Positions 54,249 to 64,000 of a stretch of DNA of 64,000 bases are shown in pieces. Both the position numbers and the translations under genes were made by a program. A model generated the notes under the pieces. The model was not told the DNA's origin and did not search any database. It was given only the letters and a program-made list of their open reading frames with translations. This stretch comes from Diphasiastrum complanatum. Its lineage: Eukaryota > Streptophyta > Lycopodiopsida > Lycopodiales > Lycopodiaceae. Location: NCBI GenBank assembly GCA_029204225.1, contig CM055095.1:54959612-55023611 (forward strand). The letters run 5' to 3'. The number at the start of each line of letters is the position of its first letter. Position 1 is the first letter of the stretch.

Positions 54249-56640
54249 TTGGTCGCTCCATCACTAACTCAAGAGTGGGTAATTGAAACATGGCTTGCCT
54301 ATTGGACAACTAACCTAATAGATTGCGAGTGTGAATGCTCCTTTAATATTACTTCTCTCTTGCCGAATGACTTGTTTCATCTGAAAGGCATAGTTAGAGA
54401 TCAAAAAGTCAATATATTGGTGGATAGTGGTTGAACTCATAATTTTATTAATTTTCATCTTGTGTAGAAGCTTAGCCTAAAAACTGAAGTTGACAATTAT
54501 GATGTAAAATAAATCTAGCTTCAAGAGCAGAGTTAGAGACTTGAGAAGTCAGAGTTTTGAAGCTCTTAATTTTGATTCAAGATCATAGAGAATTAGTTGA
54601 TTTTCATGTTTTAGATTTAGCACATATAGATATAATTCTAAGCTATGAGTGATTATTTGAAACATCCCTTGATATTGATTTTGAAAAGGGAGATAGAGTG
54701 GTTACATTGTTTGGAGACAAATATGTGAACCCATCTTAGATGATTTCAACGGCTATTGTAGTGGAAATCTTTTATTCACAAAATGAAACTTATTCTTTTT
54801 TTGTTAAACCCATTTTGGATTTATTTGAAATGCATCTAAATAGTTGTGAGTTTTCTAAAATTCTTAACTCGATGAATTTAGATCATGAGCAAATTGAAAA
54901 GAGTAAGATCATAGATGAATTTAAGTATGTTTTTCCAAACCAATTACCTCATGGTTTACAATCTTCTAGTTAAAGAGATCACAAAATTGAGTTAATTTTA
55001 AGTAGTCAATTTATCTCTAGACAACCATATTGGTTTTCTTGGAACGAAGAGATAGAGATTACTAATCAAATCAAATTAAAGATTATTTTAAGATAGGACA
55101 TATACAATCCAGTAAATCACCTTGGAATGCTCTTGTTCTTTTAAAAGTTAAAAAAAGATGGAGGCTTTCAAATGTGTGTGGATTACAAGGGATTAAATAA
55201 AGTAACTATCACAAATAAATATCTATTTCAACAAAGGATGATCTAGTAGATCGATTAGGTGAAGCTAAATACTTCATAGAAATAGATCTCAGAATCGGAT
55301 CAAATTAGAATTCATCTGAGTGATGTGTAAAAGATTGATTATTGGATGAGGCTTGGTCATTATGAGTTTTTGTGCTTCCTTTTGGGTTTACGAATTCACC
55401 TATGACATTTCAAAAAATGATGAATGATATATTTTGTCCATACCTAGGTCAATTCGTAGTTGTATTTCTAGATGATATTCTCATATACAATAGAACTCTT
55501 AAGAAAAATATAAATCATATCAAGACTATCTTGGTGATTTTCAGAAAAAAAAACACTTTTGCTAAGGAATCCAAATGTGAATTCCTTAAGCATGAATTGA
55601 TATATCTTGGTTATAAGATCACCTCTAAAGGATTGAAGATAGATGAAAACAAAATCAAAATAGTGCTTGAATGTCTGATATAAAAAATGGTTAGAGAAGT
55701 TAAATCTTTTCTTGGTTTTACAGTTTTTTTTTGTAGGTCTGTAGAAGATTATCTGAAAGTCTTAGCACCTCTTAATAATTTGACAAAAGACAAAGCTAAT
55801 AAGAAAAATAAGATAGGTCAACCTAGTCCATCCATTGAATAGAATTAAAAACTAAACCAATGTCTTGAGAAGATCAAAAGAATGGTGATTTAGCTCCTAT
55901 TTTACATATCGCAGATCTAGATTTACCTTACATCGTTGAAACCGATGCAAGTGATTTGGTGATAAGAGCAATTCTTTTACAAAATGATACACCAATAGTA
56001 TTTGAGAGCCAGAAATTTATTGGACTTCAATTGTATTATACAACTCAAGAAAAAAATTTATCCATTGTAATACATGCACTTGAAACCTGGAGGCATTAAC
56101 TCTATAATTATTAGTTTATATTGTATACAGATCACTAGCCTATGAGATAATTTTGCAATCAACACAATTTGAGAGGTCATAAAGCTCAGTGGACTTGGCT
56201 TATGCGAGAATTTGATTATGAGATCCAATGTGTCAAAGGCAGCTCTAACTAGATTGTAGATGCTCTTAGTCAGATTGGTGAATAAAATGAACTTTCATTC
56301 ACTTAAATTTCTACAAATCAATATCTTTTGTTGAGAGAAAAGTGTGAAACCCGATTTTCCCTTTGATCAGATATGGAAAATTGTTGAGATCGGAATGAAT
56401 GAAAATTGAAAAGTGATTAATTCAAAGGGATCTCAGATTTCTAAGATTGTGGTATAGTTTACCATTTGAAATAGGTTACTATTTTGGAATGGAAAATTTT
56501 GTGTACCAGATGATGATGAGTTAAAGATGCAAATTCATATTGAATATCACATAGATTAGTGTCCTCAAATAGCAATGGTACATACATTTATGCAACTTTT
56601 TGTGTTCTTCAAATGGCTTTCACAGTCTTAAAGACTTAAA
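54249..56640 (+). mobile_element. Decayed Ty3/gypsy pol: protease, RT, RNase H, integrase zinc region
   Basis: VNILVDSG with a stop, then THNFINFHLV (protease active site) at about 54415-54465. EFKYVFPNQLPHGLQ near 54920, DHKIELILSSQF near 54980, GGFQMCVDYKGLNKVTITNK near 55160-55220 (RT fingers). LPFGFTNSPMTFQKMMNDIF and the catalytic VVFLDDILIYN at 55372-55500, then HIKTILVIFRKKNTFAKESK and YLGYKITSKGLKI (palm and thumb). DASDLVIRAILLQNDTP near 55950 and YYTTQEKNLSIVIHALETWR (RNase H). Near 56515-56570 a short integrase-N-like phrase. Many stops and frameshifts, strong AT bias, no LTRs seen: an old copy. Confidence 0.85.
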
Positions 56641-57156
56641 TGAAATTTGTCCATAAGTTTTTCCATACATGGATGAATAATGAAAGCTCTAGGAATCATA
56701 AAATTTGTGGATTTTTTTAAATTTGTTAACTTCCTTGAACCATCTTGAAATTTTCGGTTTTCATCTATGTTGTTGTGGCAAGACTTGCATTCTTTGTAGC
56801 TCTTTTCTTGACCATGGTGGAGGAGGCATGTGTTGTATCCGTCGTCGATTGGAGGGCCTTCTTGAATAATCTCCTACCACCTCTTGGATTGACCTTTCTG
56901 TTGCCGGCTATCTTGGTTCTGGTATGGCTCATCTAAGTTGTCTTTTCCTTGTTAATTGAAATGCATCTTGGAAGATTTTCCTTTTTTGTCCTTTCTGAGT
57001 GACAGCTAAATTCATATTCGTATATAATTTGCCAATATTCCAAGTCGTGTCTTGGGATCAGTGTTTTTTGATGGTACAATTTCATGTTAATGCATGGGTA
57101 AGTAATATAGCCATATAAGAAATTGATCAAAAAACATAAATAAAAAACACCCCCCC

Positions 57157-57903
57157 TGTTGGAGGGTTTGCGGATCCCAAGGAAACTCTAACCCTAGTTA
57201 ATAAGTGAGAGGGATTTGGCACCCTGCATGTGTAAGTCCCGATGATCACATAGAGATTTGATTAGTTGAAAGTCAATAAAAAGACTTTAGGCCTTTTTTG
57301 CGGGACTTTTAATGTCGTAGGGCCTAAATGTCAAGTTAGTGAATAAAGTTGGGTTTCTCTCCAATTTGGATGGTTCCCACTCTTTTTTAAATTTGAATAA
57401 TTAGGGAGACAGAAATGGACCAATAGGATTCAGAGGCCAGGGTCCTTCTCTCTACTATAAAAAGGGACCAACTCGAGTTGCTCCTCATGTTCATTTCCTC
57501 ATTTCAATAAAGCAGATTGGTTCTCTTCAGGAATGGATTGATGAATGTCCTTGCTCTCTATCACTTTTCTTCCATCTCTCATGCTTTCTTTGGTTTTCGC
57601 TAATTGTTGGATCTGAATGTTATTGGGATTGTATGTTATTATACTTTTTATGAGAGAGAAAGGGGGAGAGAGAAAGAGTAAGCTAGCTTTGTTGTGGATG
57701 CGTAGTGTTAATGGATGTGTAGTGTTAATGGTTAGGGTTAATGGATGTTAGAGTTAGATTTGGATCCTCCATTCATGTTGAAATCTGAACTATATTATCG
57801 CTCTCATGGGAACGAACCTACACGTGACAACTAACTTCGTCTCTTTGATGCTAGATTGACTAGATCTTGGATTCAGGTTAGGCAAGGAAAGAAACCCACT
57901 ACA
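57157..57903 (+). repeat. Gypsy 5' LTR
   Basis: 747 bp from TGTTGGAGGG to CCCACTACA. It contains a TATA box (ACTATAAAAAGGGA near 57460), AATAAAGC near 57507, and a small set of GTTAATGG direct repeats near 57710-57745. Confidence 0.75.
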
Positions 57904-57907
57904 ATTT

Positions 57908-57925
57908 TGGCGCCGTTGTCGGGGA
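57908..57925 (+). other. Gypsy primer-binding site (tRNA-Asp type)
   Basis: TGGCGCCGTTGTCGGGGA, 4 bases after the LTR; typical for Athila/Tat elements. The leader from 57926 to 59130 repeats CCTTCG-rich phrases (ACCTTCGCC, ACCTTCGTC), including 58240-58900. Confidence 0.9.
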
Positions 57926-59129
57926 GCTACGCCAATTTTTCAATTTGCAGCATGATTGTTGGATGGTTAGCTTGCATTAGGCATCTTGTCGTGGCATGAA
58001 TAGTATTAGATCCGTATTTTAAAATTAGTTTGGGATTGATTTTGCTTGATTTGAGTGGATTTGCTTGTTTCCAGTATAATTTGATTGTAGAATAGGGAAA
58101 GCTATTCTGATCACCAATCTTAAGATCCATTTGGATCTGAGATATCAGAGAAAATAACAAAAATCGGTCGAATCTGCCAGATTTTGGTCAAAAAAAAAAA
58201 AAGACAAAAATCATCATCAGATTTGATAACTTTTTACCCTCTTTCTGGAAACCTTCGCCGAGTTACAGACGCCTTCGGTTTTGATCATAGAACCTTCAGT
58301 TTGAAAGACGAAGATTAATTCCTAGTAGATTTTCAGAAACATCAGAAAAAACGTCAACCAAAAAATCACGAAAACTCTAAAAATACAGAAAAAGGACCTT
58401 CGTCCTATTCACTGTGCATAGGTGTGATTTAGACTATCTATTTCCAGGTCGGCGAAGAATAATACCAAAATTAGAAGGATTTTCAAAAGAGTAGTTGTCA
58501 TATTGCCATATTTTTGTCAAAAAAGTCACTTTTTTGCAAAAATACTAGTATTACTCGTGATCTTTCGCCAGAACCTTCGTCGAGTTTTCAGAACATTCTA
58601 TTTATAGTAAAATATCATTTTTGAGTTCAACGAAGATTCTTCTTGTCCAGATCATAGAAAATCTTGATTTTTACCCTCGTCAAACTTCAGAAACTGTATT
58701 TTTTTGTGTTAGAAACCTTCATCCGATTTTCCATAGTTTTATGTGTGTCAGATCTTGTATTTGGGAGTTCGACGAAGGCTATTTCATAAAAAATTGTCAA
58801 AAAAATTGATCAGATAGTTTTTTCCCAAAATAGCACTGTTGAACCTTCGCCGAGCCAACCTTCACCTAGGGAACCTTCGCCAGTCCTATTTTTAGGTTCT
58901 GATTTTCCAGATCAAGTCTCTATCAAAATTTGGGTCAAATCTGATATATTCTGACTTGGATTCTGAGAAATTTTTCATTTTTGGAAGTATCGATTGATTG
59001 AATTTCGAAATCTTTTTCACGATAAAGAATTAGATTCTTGAAAAGTGAAATAGATCTAGCAGATTTGATCTGAGATAGTTTTTGATTGAAAAATCTAGAT
59101 CCAATCTCATTGTCTGCTTGATTTGAATT

Positions 59130-60610
59130 TGTGATGATGGCTGTCCCTGAGGTGCTCCTCAGGAAGTCAATCCTATTATTGTTAGAAGAGCACCCCATTT
59201 GGATCTACCCAAATACAATGGATTAACAAATCCAGTTAGATTTCTTCAGATCTATGCTGAATCTTGTGAAGTCTATGGCAAAATATTCCCTCAAGATAAA
59301 CTTAAGCTATTTTCTATGGCCTTAACAGGCGCAGCACAAGATTGGTACTATAATCAAGATGAAACTGAGTGTACAGATTGGGAGGTTGTTAAAAGAGCCC
59401 TTATCACACTGTTCAAACTGCGAAAGTTTTTCTACTTTTAAGTAAAATTAAAATGGGAAAGTGAGAAATGGTTTGAGATTACATTGAACGGGTGAAATGC
59501 CTCAAATCTGAGTGCGAACCTGAGCTGATTAACGAAAATGCCATGATTTTGTGGTTTTTGTCAAGTCTACCTAAATGGATCAAACGTGAGCTAAAATACC
59601 ATAATGAGTATGCACTCTTGCAAAATGCTATGGACGATGCAATTTGGGAGGAGGATGAAGATTCCGATGATGAGCCAAATATCAGTATGTTGCCTTATAC
59701 AACAAGGCAGACTACTACAACATCCACCACTATTGCATCAACGAATGCCAACGCTACTGCAAAAATGATGCTCAATGAGTTCGAGAAACTTGGGAAGAAC
59801 CAACAGAAATAGATGGAAAAGTAGCTTTACATATGGAGAAAATCACAGAGTTGCAGAATGTCCAAATAAAAAAAAAAATTGTACAATTCTATCGTGACTG
59901 TGGTTATGGGCATTGCTATAAAGACTGTCCAGCAAGACCAAAGCTACCACCAGCTACAGCTCTTGTAAATTCGATAACAATCAAGCAAAGACCAGTAGCT
60001 TAGAATAAATCAAGTGTACCCTTGATGGTGGTCACCAGAGCACAGAAGCAGAAAGAACCAGTCGTGGATCCAGTACCTGCTGATTCTATACCATTGAAAA
60101 ATATACCAACAGCATCTAGAGTTTATCCAAATCTTCATGCAGAAAAAAGAAGATATTAGGATATGAGGCAGTGGATTAAACATCTGCAAGAAGAAGAGGA
60201 GCTTGAAGCTGCTAAAGCAACAACTAGAGTTTGTTCTTCACCATTGCAACCTCCAAGAAATTCATGTACATATATGAATGATCAGTTGCATCATCATGAA
60301 GAACCCTTGAACCCTTCAAGATGACTGAACCAGAAGCGCCGCAAACTGAACTGCTCATGAGTATTTTGTCTAGTAAGATCAATATTTCATTGGGAGAGTT
60401 CATGAAGTTGGTGCCAAAAGCAAAAGAAGTCTCAGCGCAAAAGTTAGCTCAAGTAGAACCAGAAGTCCATCAGGAACCACTTTTTTGTGCTGGATTTGAA
60501 GAATCTAATGAAGTACTCCATGTTGGAGCCGCTTGGGAAAGTGAACAAAAAAATGTCACTCTGCCAATACAACATACTCTAGCATTCTCATACCAACCAA
60601 CAAGTCGGTA
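59130..60610 (+). pseudogene. Gypsy gag, broken
   Basis: Retrotransposon gag motif: LDLPKYNGLTNPVRFLQIYA, FSMALTGAAQDWYYNQD, WEVVKRALITLF (59199-59440). After a frameshift: CLKSECEPELINENAMILWF and LPKWIKRELKYHNEYALLQ with an acidic stretch. A drifted zinc knuckle near 59885-59935 (YRDCGYGHCYKDCP, first Cys is Tyr). Further on, a 96-codon frame, LLMSILSSKINISLGEFMKL and VPKAKEVSAQKL, resembles the segment before protease. Several stops. Confidence 0.75.
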
Positions 60611-60752
60611 GGCTTTGACACCGAATTGTCAAACCGCCACACAAGTTTTGAAGATGGGACTTTGAGCAAGCGAGTCGTTGCACGATTCAAACTATCAGAT
60701 TCTAGATTGTCGGACATAAAACTTCAAGTTGTCACGCTAAACCTTAAAGGAA

Positions 60753-61169
60753 TGTTACAAGAGAATGTAGCTAACTAATAGTTTAGCATAATTCTCTCTT
60801 GTAACAATTACTTAATTTATCTTGTAATCCCATCTGGTGGGACATAAATATAGATTAGAAATCAATCGAACGTAGGCTACAAATATGCTAGATGATGTTG
60901 TAGATATGCAGTAGAACATACTAGCAAAATACAGAGTAGTAAGAGGAGCGTCAGACCACCATGTCGTGATGCATTGCCGACTCACTCTGAAAGAAAACAA
61001 AATGCAAAACACACTTTGTTCTTCCATCTGTTGCTTATGTGTTGCATCTGTTGTTGTGTGATTGATTGTTCCATTGTTTGTAATTGGTAGCTACGTATCT
61101 AGGTCCAAATATTTTATGCATTGTGTAGCACACTTCCGTAGCACATAGGCACACTGCACTTCCCCAGCA
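60753..61169 (+). repeat. Candidate copia LTR with palindromic start (element H)
   Basis: It begins TGTTACAAGAGAAT and ends TCCCCAGCA, followed by a drifted tRNA-Met site CGGATTTAGAGC (61170-61181) and then copia gag. The first 54 bases (60753-60806) form a near-perfect palindrome, with arms TGTTACAAGAGAAT and its inverse, the latter with two extra bases. Confidence 0.45.
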
Positions 61170-61204
61170 CGGATTTAGAGCAGATTCATTAGATACAATG
61201 TGAC

Positions 61205-61554
61205 TACTACAATTCAGACAATCAATCTTGATGGTGCAAACCATCGGATATGGAAGTTCAAGATAAAAACACTCATGAAAGGCGAAGGGATATGGTCATT
61301 GACTGATCTCATAGAGTCAAAGCCTCCAAAGGAAGATCCAAGGAGAGCGGAGTAGATAAGGAATGATAAACGTGCAATGGCAATCATTGTATCCTCCATA
61401 AATGAAGAAATCCTCATGCAGATTGAACATTGTCAAAGTAGTAATGAAGCGTGGGAAAAACTAAAGCAGGAATACGAAGTGAGGACAGTCGCCTCGGTTA
61501 TGCACCTCCACAATCAGCTACAGAGCTTGCAATGGGATAGAAATGGGCTGGATC
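61205..61554 (+). pseudogene. Copia H gag N-terminus, cut by copia G
   Basis: It reads TIQTINLDGANHRIWKFKIK, TLMKGEGIWSLTDLIESKPP, a TAG at about 61354, then DKRAMAIIVSSINEEILMQI, EHCQSSNEAWEKLKQEYEV and MHLHNQLQSLQWDRNG. A UBN2-type gag that stops exactly where the copia G LTR starts (61555). Confidence 0.85.
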
Positions 61555-62255
61555 TGTTAGATTTCAATGCTCAGTCTCAAATCCATTTATTAATGATCAT
61601 CTTGAAAAGCTGTTCAAAAATAGATTTTTTTTTGACCTTGGGTCGGGTCGGATCGGTTCATATTTTTCTGACGCTTCACTAAATTATCCGGACGTGTTCG
61701 GCCCTGCATCGATTGGGTCTAATTTTTTCGACCCCGAAAAATTCGGCCCTCAACATATTTTTCAACCCAATGTAAATTTTTTGATCCTTTGTATAAAATC
61801 CAACCCATTGTAAATTTTGATATTGTCGCCGACCCAACGACTTCGCATTGACAATCCGCCTATGTTGTACATGTATTTACAATTACAAGGCGGTTGTAAT
61901 TAATATAGAAGATAGCATTCAATGTGAGTTAGTTGTAGATATTTTTAGTATATCTAGTCCTAGAATCTTCATCTGAAAACTTCTTCTGATATACAGTTAT
62001 TACTGAAATTGTAATAGATAAGATGTATTTCAGCTGCTAGTGTTATCACACACAATGATCAGCTGAAGTAATCACTTCAAGCATTGTACTCATTGTTGAT
62101 ATTAATCAGAGTGCAATTTGTCTTACTGATGTTATTGGTCATTGCGCATTTGTTTGAATCCATCATTTGAACTATTTTGCTACTAATTGTGGTGTTTCTG
62201 ATCCACGCATCTAGCTCGCTCCCAGCCTCCGCACAAACCCAACTGATTTTTGACA
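61555..62255 (+). repeat. Copia G 5' LTR
   Basis: 701 bp, TGTTAGATTTC to TTTTTGACA. It contains GTCGGGTCGGATCGG and several GACCC words. Confidence 0.92.
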
Positions 62256-62397
62256 TGGTATCAGAGCGAGCATCCAAGTAATCTTCTTCTCATTGTGAAT
62301 TATTAGTCTTGTTTCTATCAAGACAACAAACTAGCAAGCGTTCAAGCCAACAGTATTCCAAAATCGTTGTTACTACCAATGATCTTGCTCAGCCACA

Positions 62398-62818
62398 ATG
62401 GATCTATCAAACAATCAAGGCCCAATCTCTTGGAACAGCCGAAAGCATACCTCAATAGCATTATCATCAACTGAATTAGAATACATTGCTACCACGAATG
62501 CTACTAAGGAGGCAATTTGGCTTAGGCACCTGCTAGTAGAAATCGACCTTGCACAGTTACATCCAACAAATATTTTTTGTGACAATCAAAGCACCATTGT
62601 TGTCTCTCTCAATCTGAGATTTCATTCACAAAGCAAACATATCGAAATTAAGTATCATTATTTAAGAGAGAAAGTGCAAAGCAAGGAGGTATCATTAGTC
62701 TACTGTAGGACATAATCAATGGCAGCAGATTACTTCACAAAGGCTCTATCAAAAGAGGACCATCTTAGATTCAGCGACATGCTAAATCTAAAAATCAAAA
62801 CTTTTCAAGATCCACATT
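62398..62818 (+). pseudogene. Copia G RNase H and C-terminal tail
   Basis: It reads NNQGPISWNSRKHTSIALSS, TELEYIATTNATKEAIWLRH, FCDNQSTIVVSLNLRFHSQS, KHIEIKYHYLREKVQSKEVS, LVYCRT. A TAA at 62713 follows; the frame goes on AADYFTKALSKEDHLRFSDM to a final stop at 62818. This is the second half of copia RNase H; the catalytic first part (F-S-D-S-D-W) is deleted. Confidence 0.9.
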
Positions 62819-62827
62819 AAGGGTAAG

Positions 62828-63409
62828 TGTTGGATTTCAATGCTCAGTCTCAAATCCATTTATTAATGAGCATCTTGAAAAGCCGTTCAAAAAATAGAGA
62901 TTTTTTCGACCCTAGGTCGGGTCGGATCGGTTTAAATTTTTTTCGACCCTTCACTAAGTTATCAAGGCATGTTCGACTTTGAATCGGATCGGATCGGATC
63001 GGGTCTAATTTTTCTGACCCCGGAAAATTGGACTTCAGCATATTTTTTGACCCAATGTAAATTTTTCGATCCTTTGTATAAAATCCGACCCATTGCAAAT
63101 TTCAATATTGTCGCGGTCAGAAATCCGACCCAACGACTATGCATTGATAGTCTGCCTACATTGTACATGTATTTATAGTTACAAGGCGGTTGTGGTTAAT
63201 ATAGAAAATAAAATTCAATGCGAGTTAGTTGTAGATATTTTTAGTATATCTAATCCTAGAATCTTCATCAAAAAACTTCTTCTGATATACAATTATTATT
63301 GTACTTGTAATAGACAAGATATATTTCCATTGCCAGTGTTATCACACACAACGATCAGCTGAAGTAATTACTTCAAGCATTATACTCATTGTTAATATTA
63401 ATCATAGTG
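62828..63409 (+). repeat. Copia G 3' LTR, truncated
   Basis: 582 bp matching 61555 to about 62113. It carries a GGATC pentamer expansion (TCGGATCGGATCGGATCGGG near 62984-63003) that the 5' LTR lacks. Confidence 0.9.
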
Positions 63410-63424
63410 TCCAACTCAATGCCT

Positions 63425-63685
<261 letters not shown>

Positions 63686-64000
63686 GAATGAATGAATGGT
63701 ACTCGACGCTAGTGTACGCTACTGGGAATTATAAGGTTTGTTAGATATATGACCCCCTAAAAAAAGTTTTTTTTGGTGGAAACGTTTAAACCTCTATTTG
63801 CATTGATTGCTACTTCAACGGTCAAGATCAACTTTGCTTCATAGTACTACTACTATTGGAGGCTTCTTCTACAATTGATATCACCTATAAGGAAGGTGGC
63901 ACGTCTCCTCTTCCCTTCCCACGCTCTCTCTCTCTTTTTTCCTTCTCCTCATGGCAATAGAGTTTTGGATTTGCAGCACCCATCCTCCTACAATAGGAGA

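Larger units (their letters stand above)
57157..60720 (+). mobile_element. Ty3/gypsy element with tRNA-Asp primer site: 5' LTR and gag only
   Basis: The LTR (57157-57903) is followed by PBS 57908-57925 and a long leader. Gag starts near 59130 and runs to about 60610 over several frames, then the element ends or is replaced near 60720. No RT or integrase is present, so the 3' half is deleted. The PBS TGGCGCCGTTGTCGGGGA is that of the Athila/Tat (OTA) group of plant gypsy elements. Confidence 0.75.
61555..63409 (+). mobile_element. Copia G: LTR element reduced to LTRs plus RNase H
   Basis: 5' LTR 61555-62255, exact primer site TGGTATCAGAGC 62256-62267, a short leader, an RNase H and tail (62398-62818), PPT TTAAGGGTAAG and 3' LTR 62828-63409 (end missing). 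Gag, protease, integrase and RT are absent; the internal region is only about 570 bp. It is inserted into copia H gag. The 3' LTR breaks off where an unrelated LTR-like fragment with a CT tract begins. Confidence 0.88.

Noticed and set aside
57700-57770. GGTTAGGGTTAATGG as telomeric sequence
   Set aside because: Only a short, imperfect stretch within an LTR; no tandem TTTAGGG array.

Overview
The window is nuclear DNA of a land plant, most likely a seed plant with a large, repeat-rich genome. Three things point there: a mitochondrial FAD-dependent glycerol-3-phosphate dehydrogenase of the plant SDP6 type, Ty1/copia and Ty3/gypsy retrotransposons with plant-type primer-binding sites, and introns of about 18 kb filled with old transposons. 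A gymnosperm is plausible from the intron size, but the sequence alone does not settle the species. There are no bacterial features, CRISPR arrays or rRNA genes.

The one host gene I can reconstruct completely is SDP6 on the minus strand (coding span 50879 down to 10490). It has five exons: 50516-50879, 49383-50191, 31123-31283, 12475-12733 and 10490-10798. They join in frame to 1902 nt (633 codons plus stop) with no internal stop. Introns 2 and 3 are 18.1 and 18.4 kb. Intron 1 (324 nt) appears to use a non-canonical GC-AG pair. The enzyme would oxidise glycerol-3-phosphate at the inner mitochondrial membrane.

Layout. 1-5500: pieces of a minus-strand copia (gag, candidate PBS and LTR), a minus-strand gypsy integrase tail, long (GA)n and (TA)n tracts, and an odd GC-rich double hairpin. 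5500-10190: no gene recognised. 10490-12733: SDP6 exons 5 and 4. Intron 3 (12734-31122): copia A (15901-21000, plus, two 450-bp LTRs), gypsy and copia fragments, and copia B (24622-29734, minus). Intron 2 (31284-49382): a hAT transposon (31771-36992, plus); a tandem array of hairpins (37.2-37.8 kb); copia C (38504-44241, minus, CCTAG target duplication) whose middle is a second, intron-containing hAT transposase; and a LINE-like element with ORF1 and an endonuclease but no reverse transcriptase (about 45142-47662), set between two CT microsatellites. 49383-50879: SDP6 exons 2 and 1. 51-53 kb: upstream region. 53.5-56.7 kb: decayed gypsy. 57157-60.7 kb: gypsy of the tRNA-Asp-primed type with 5' LTR and gag. 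60.75-63.4 kb: a copia LTR and gag interrupted by a second copia reduced to LTRs plus RNase H. 63506-63683: a long (CT)n.

All transposon coding regions seen carry stops, frameshifts or deletions. The LINE ORF1 is open, and the endonuclease frame is open over 1 kb but lacks a catalytic aspartate. The best candidates for something new are the hAT segment enclosed in a copia element, the ORF1+endonuclease LINE sitting between CT tracts, and the covarying tandem hairpins at 37.2-37.8 kb.
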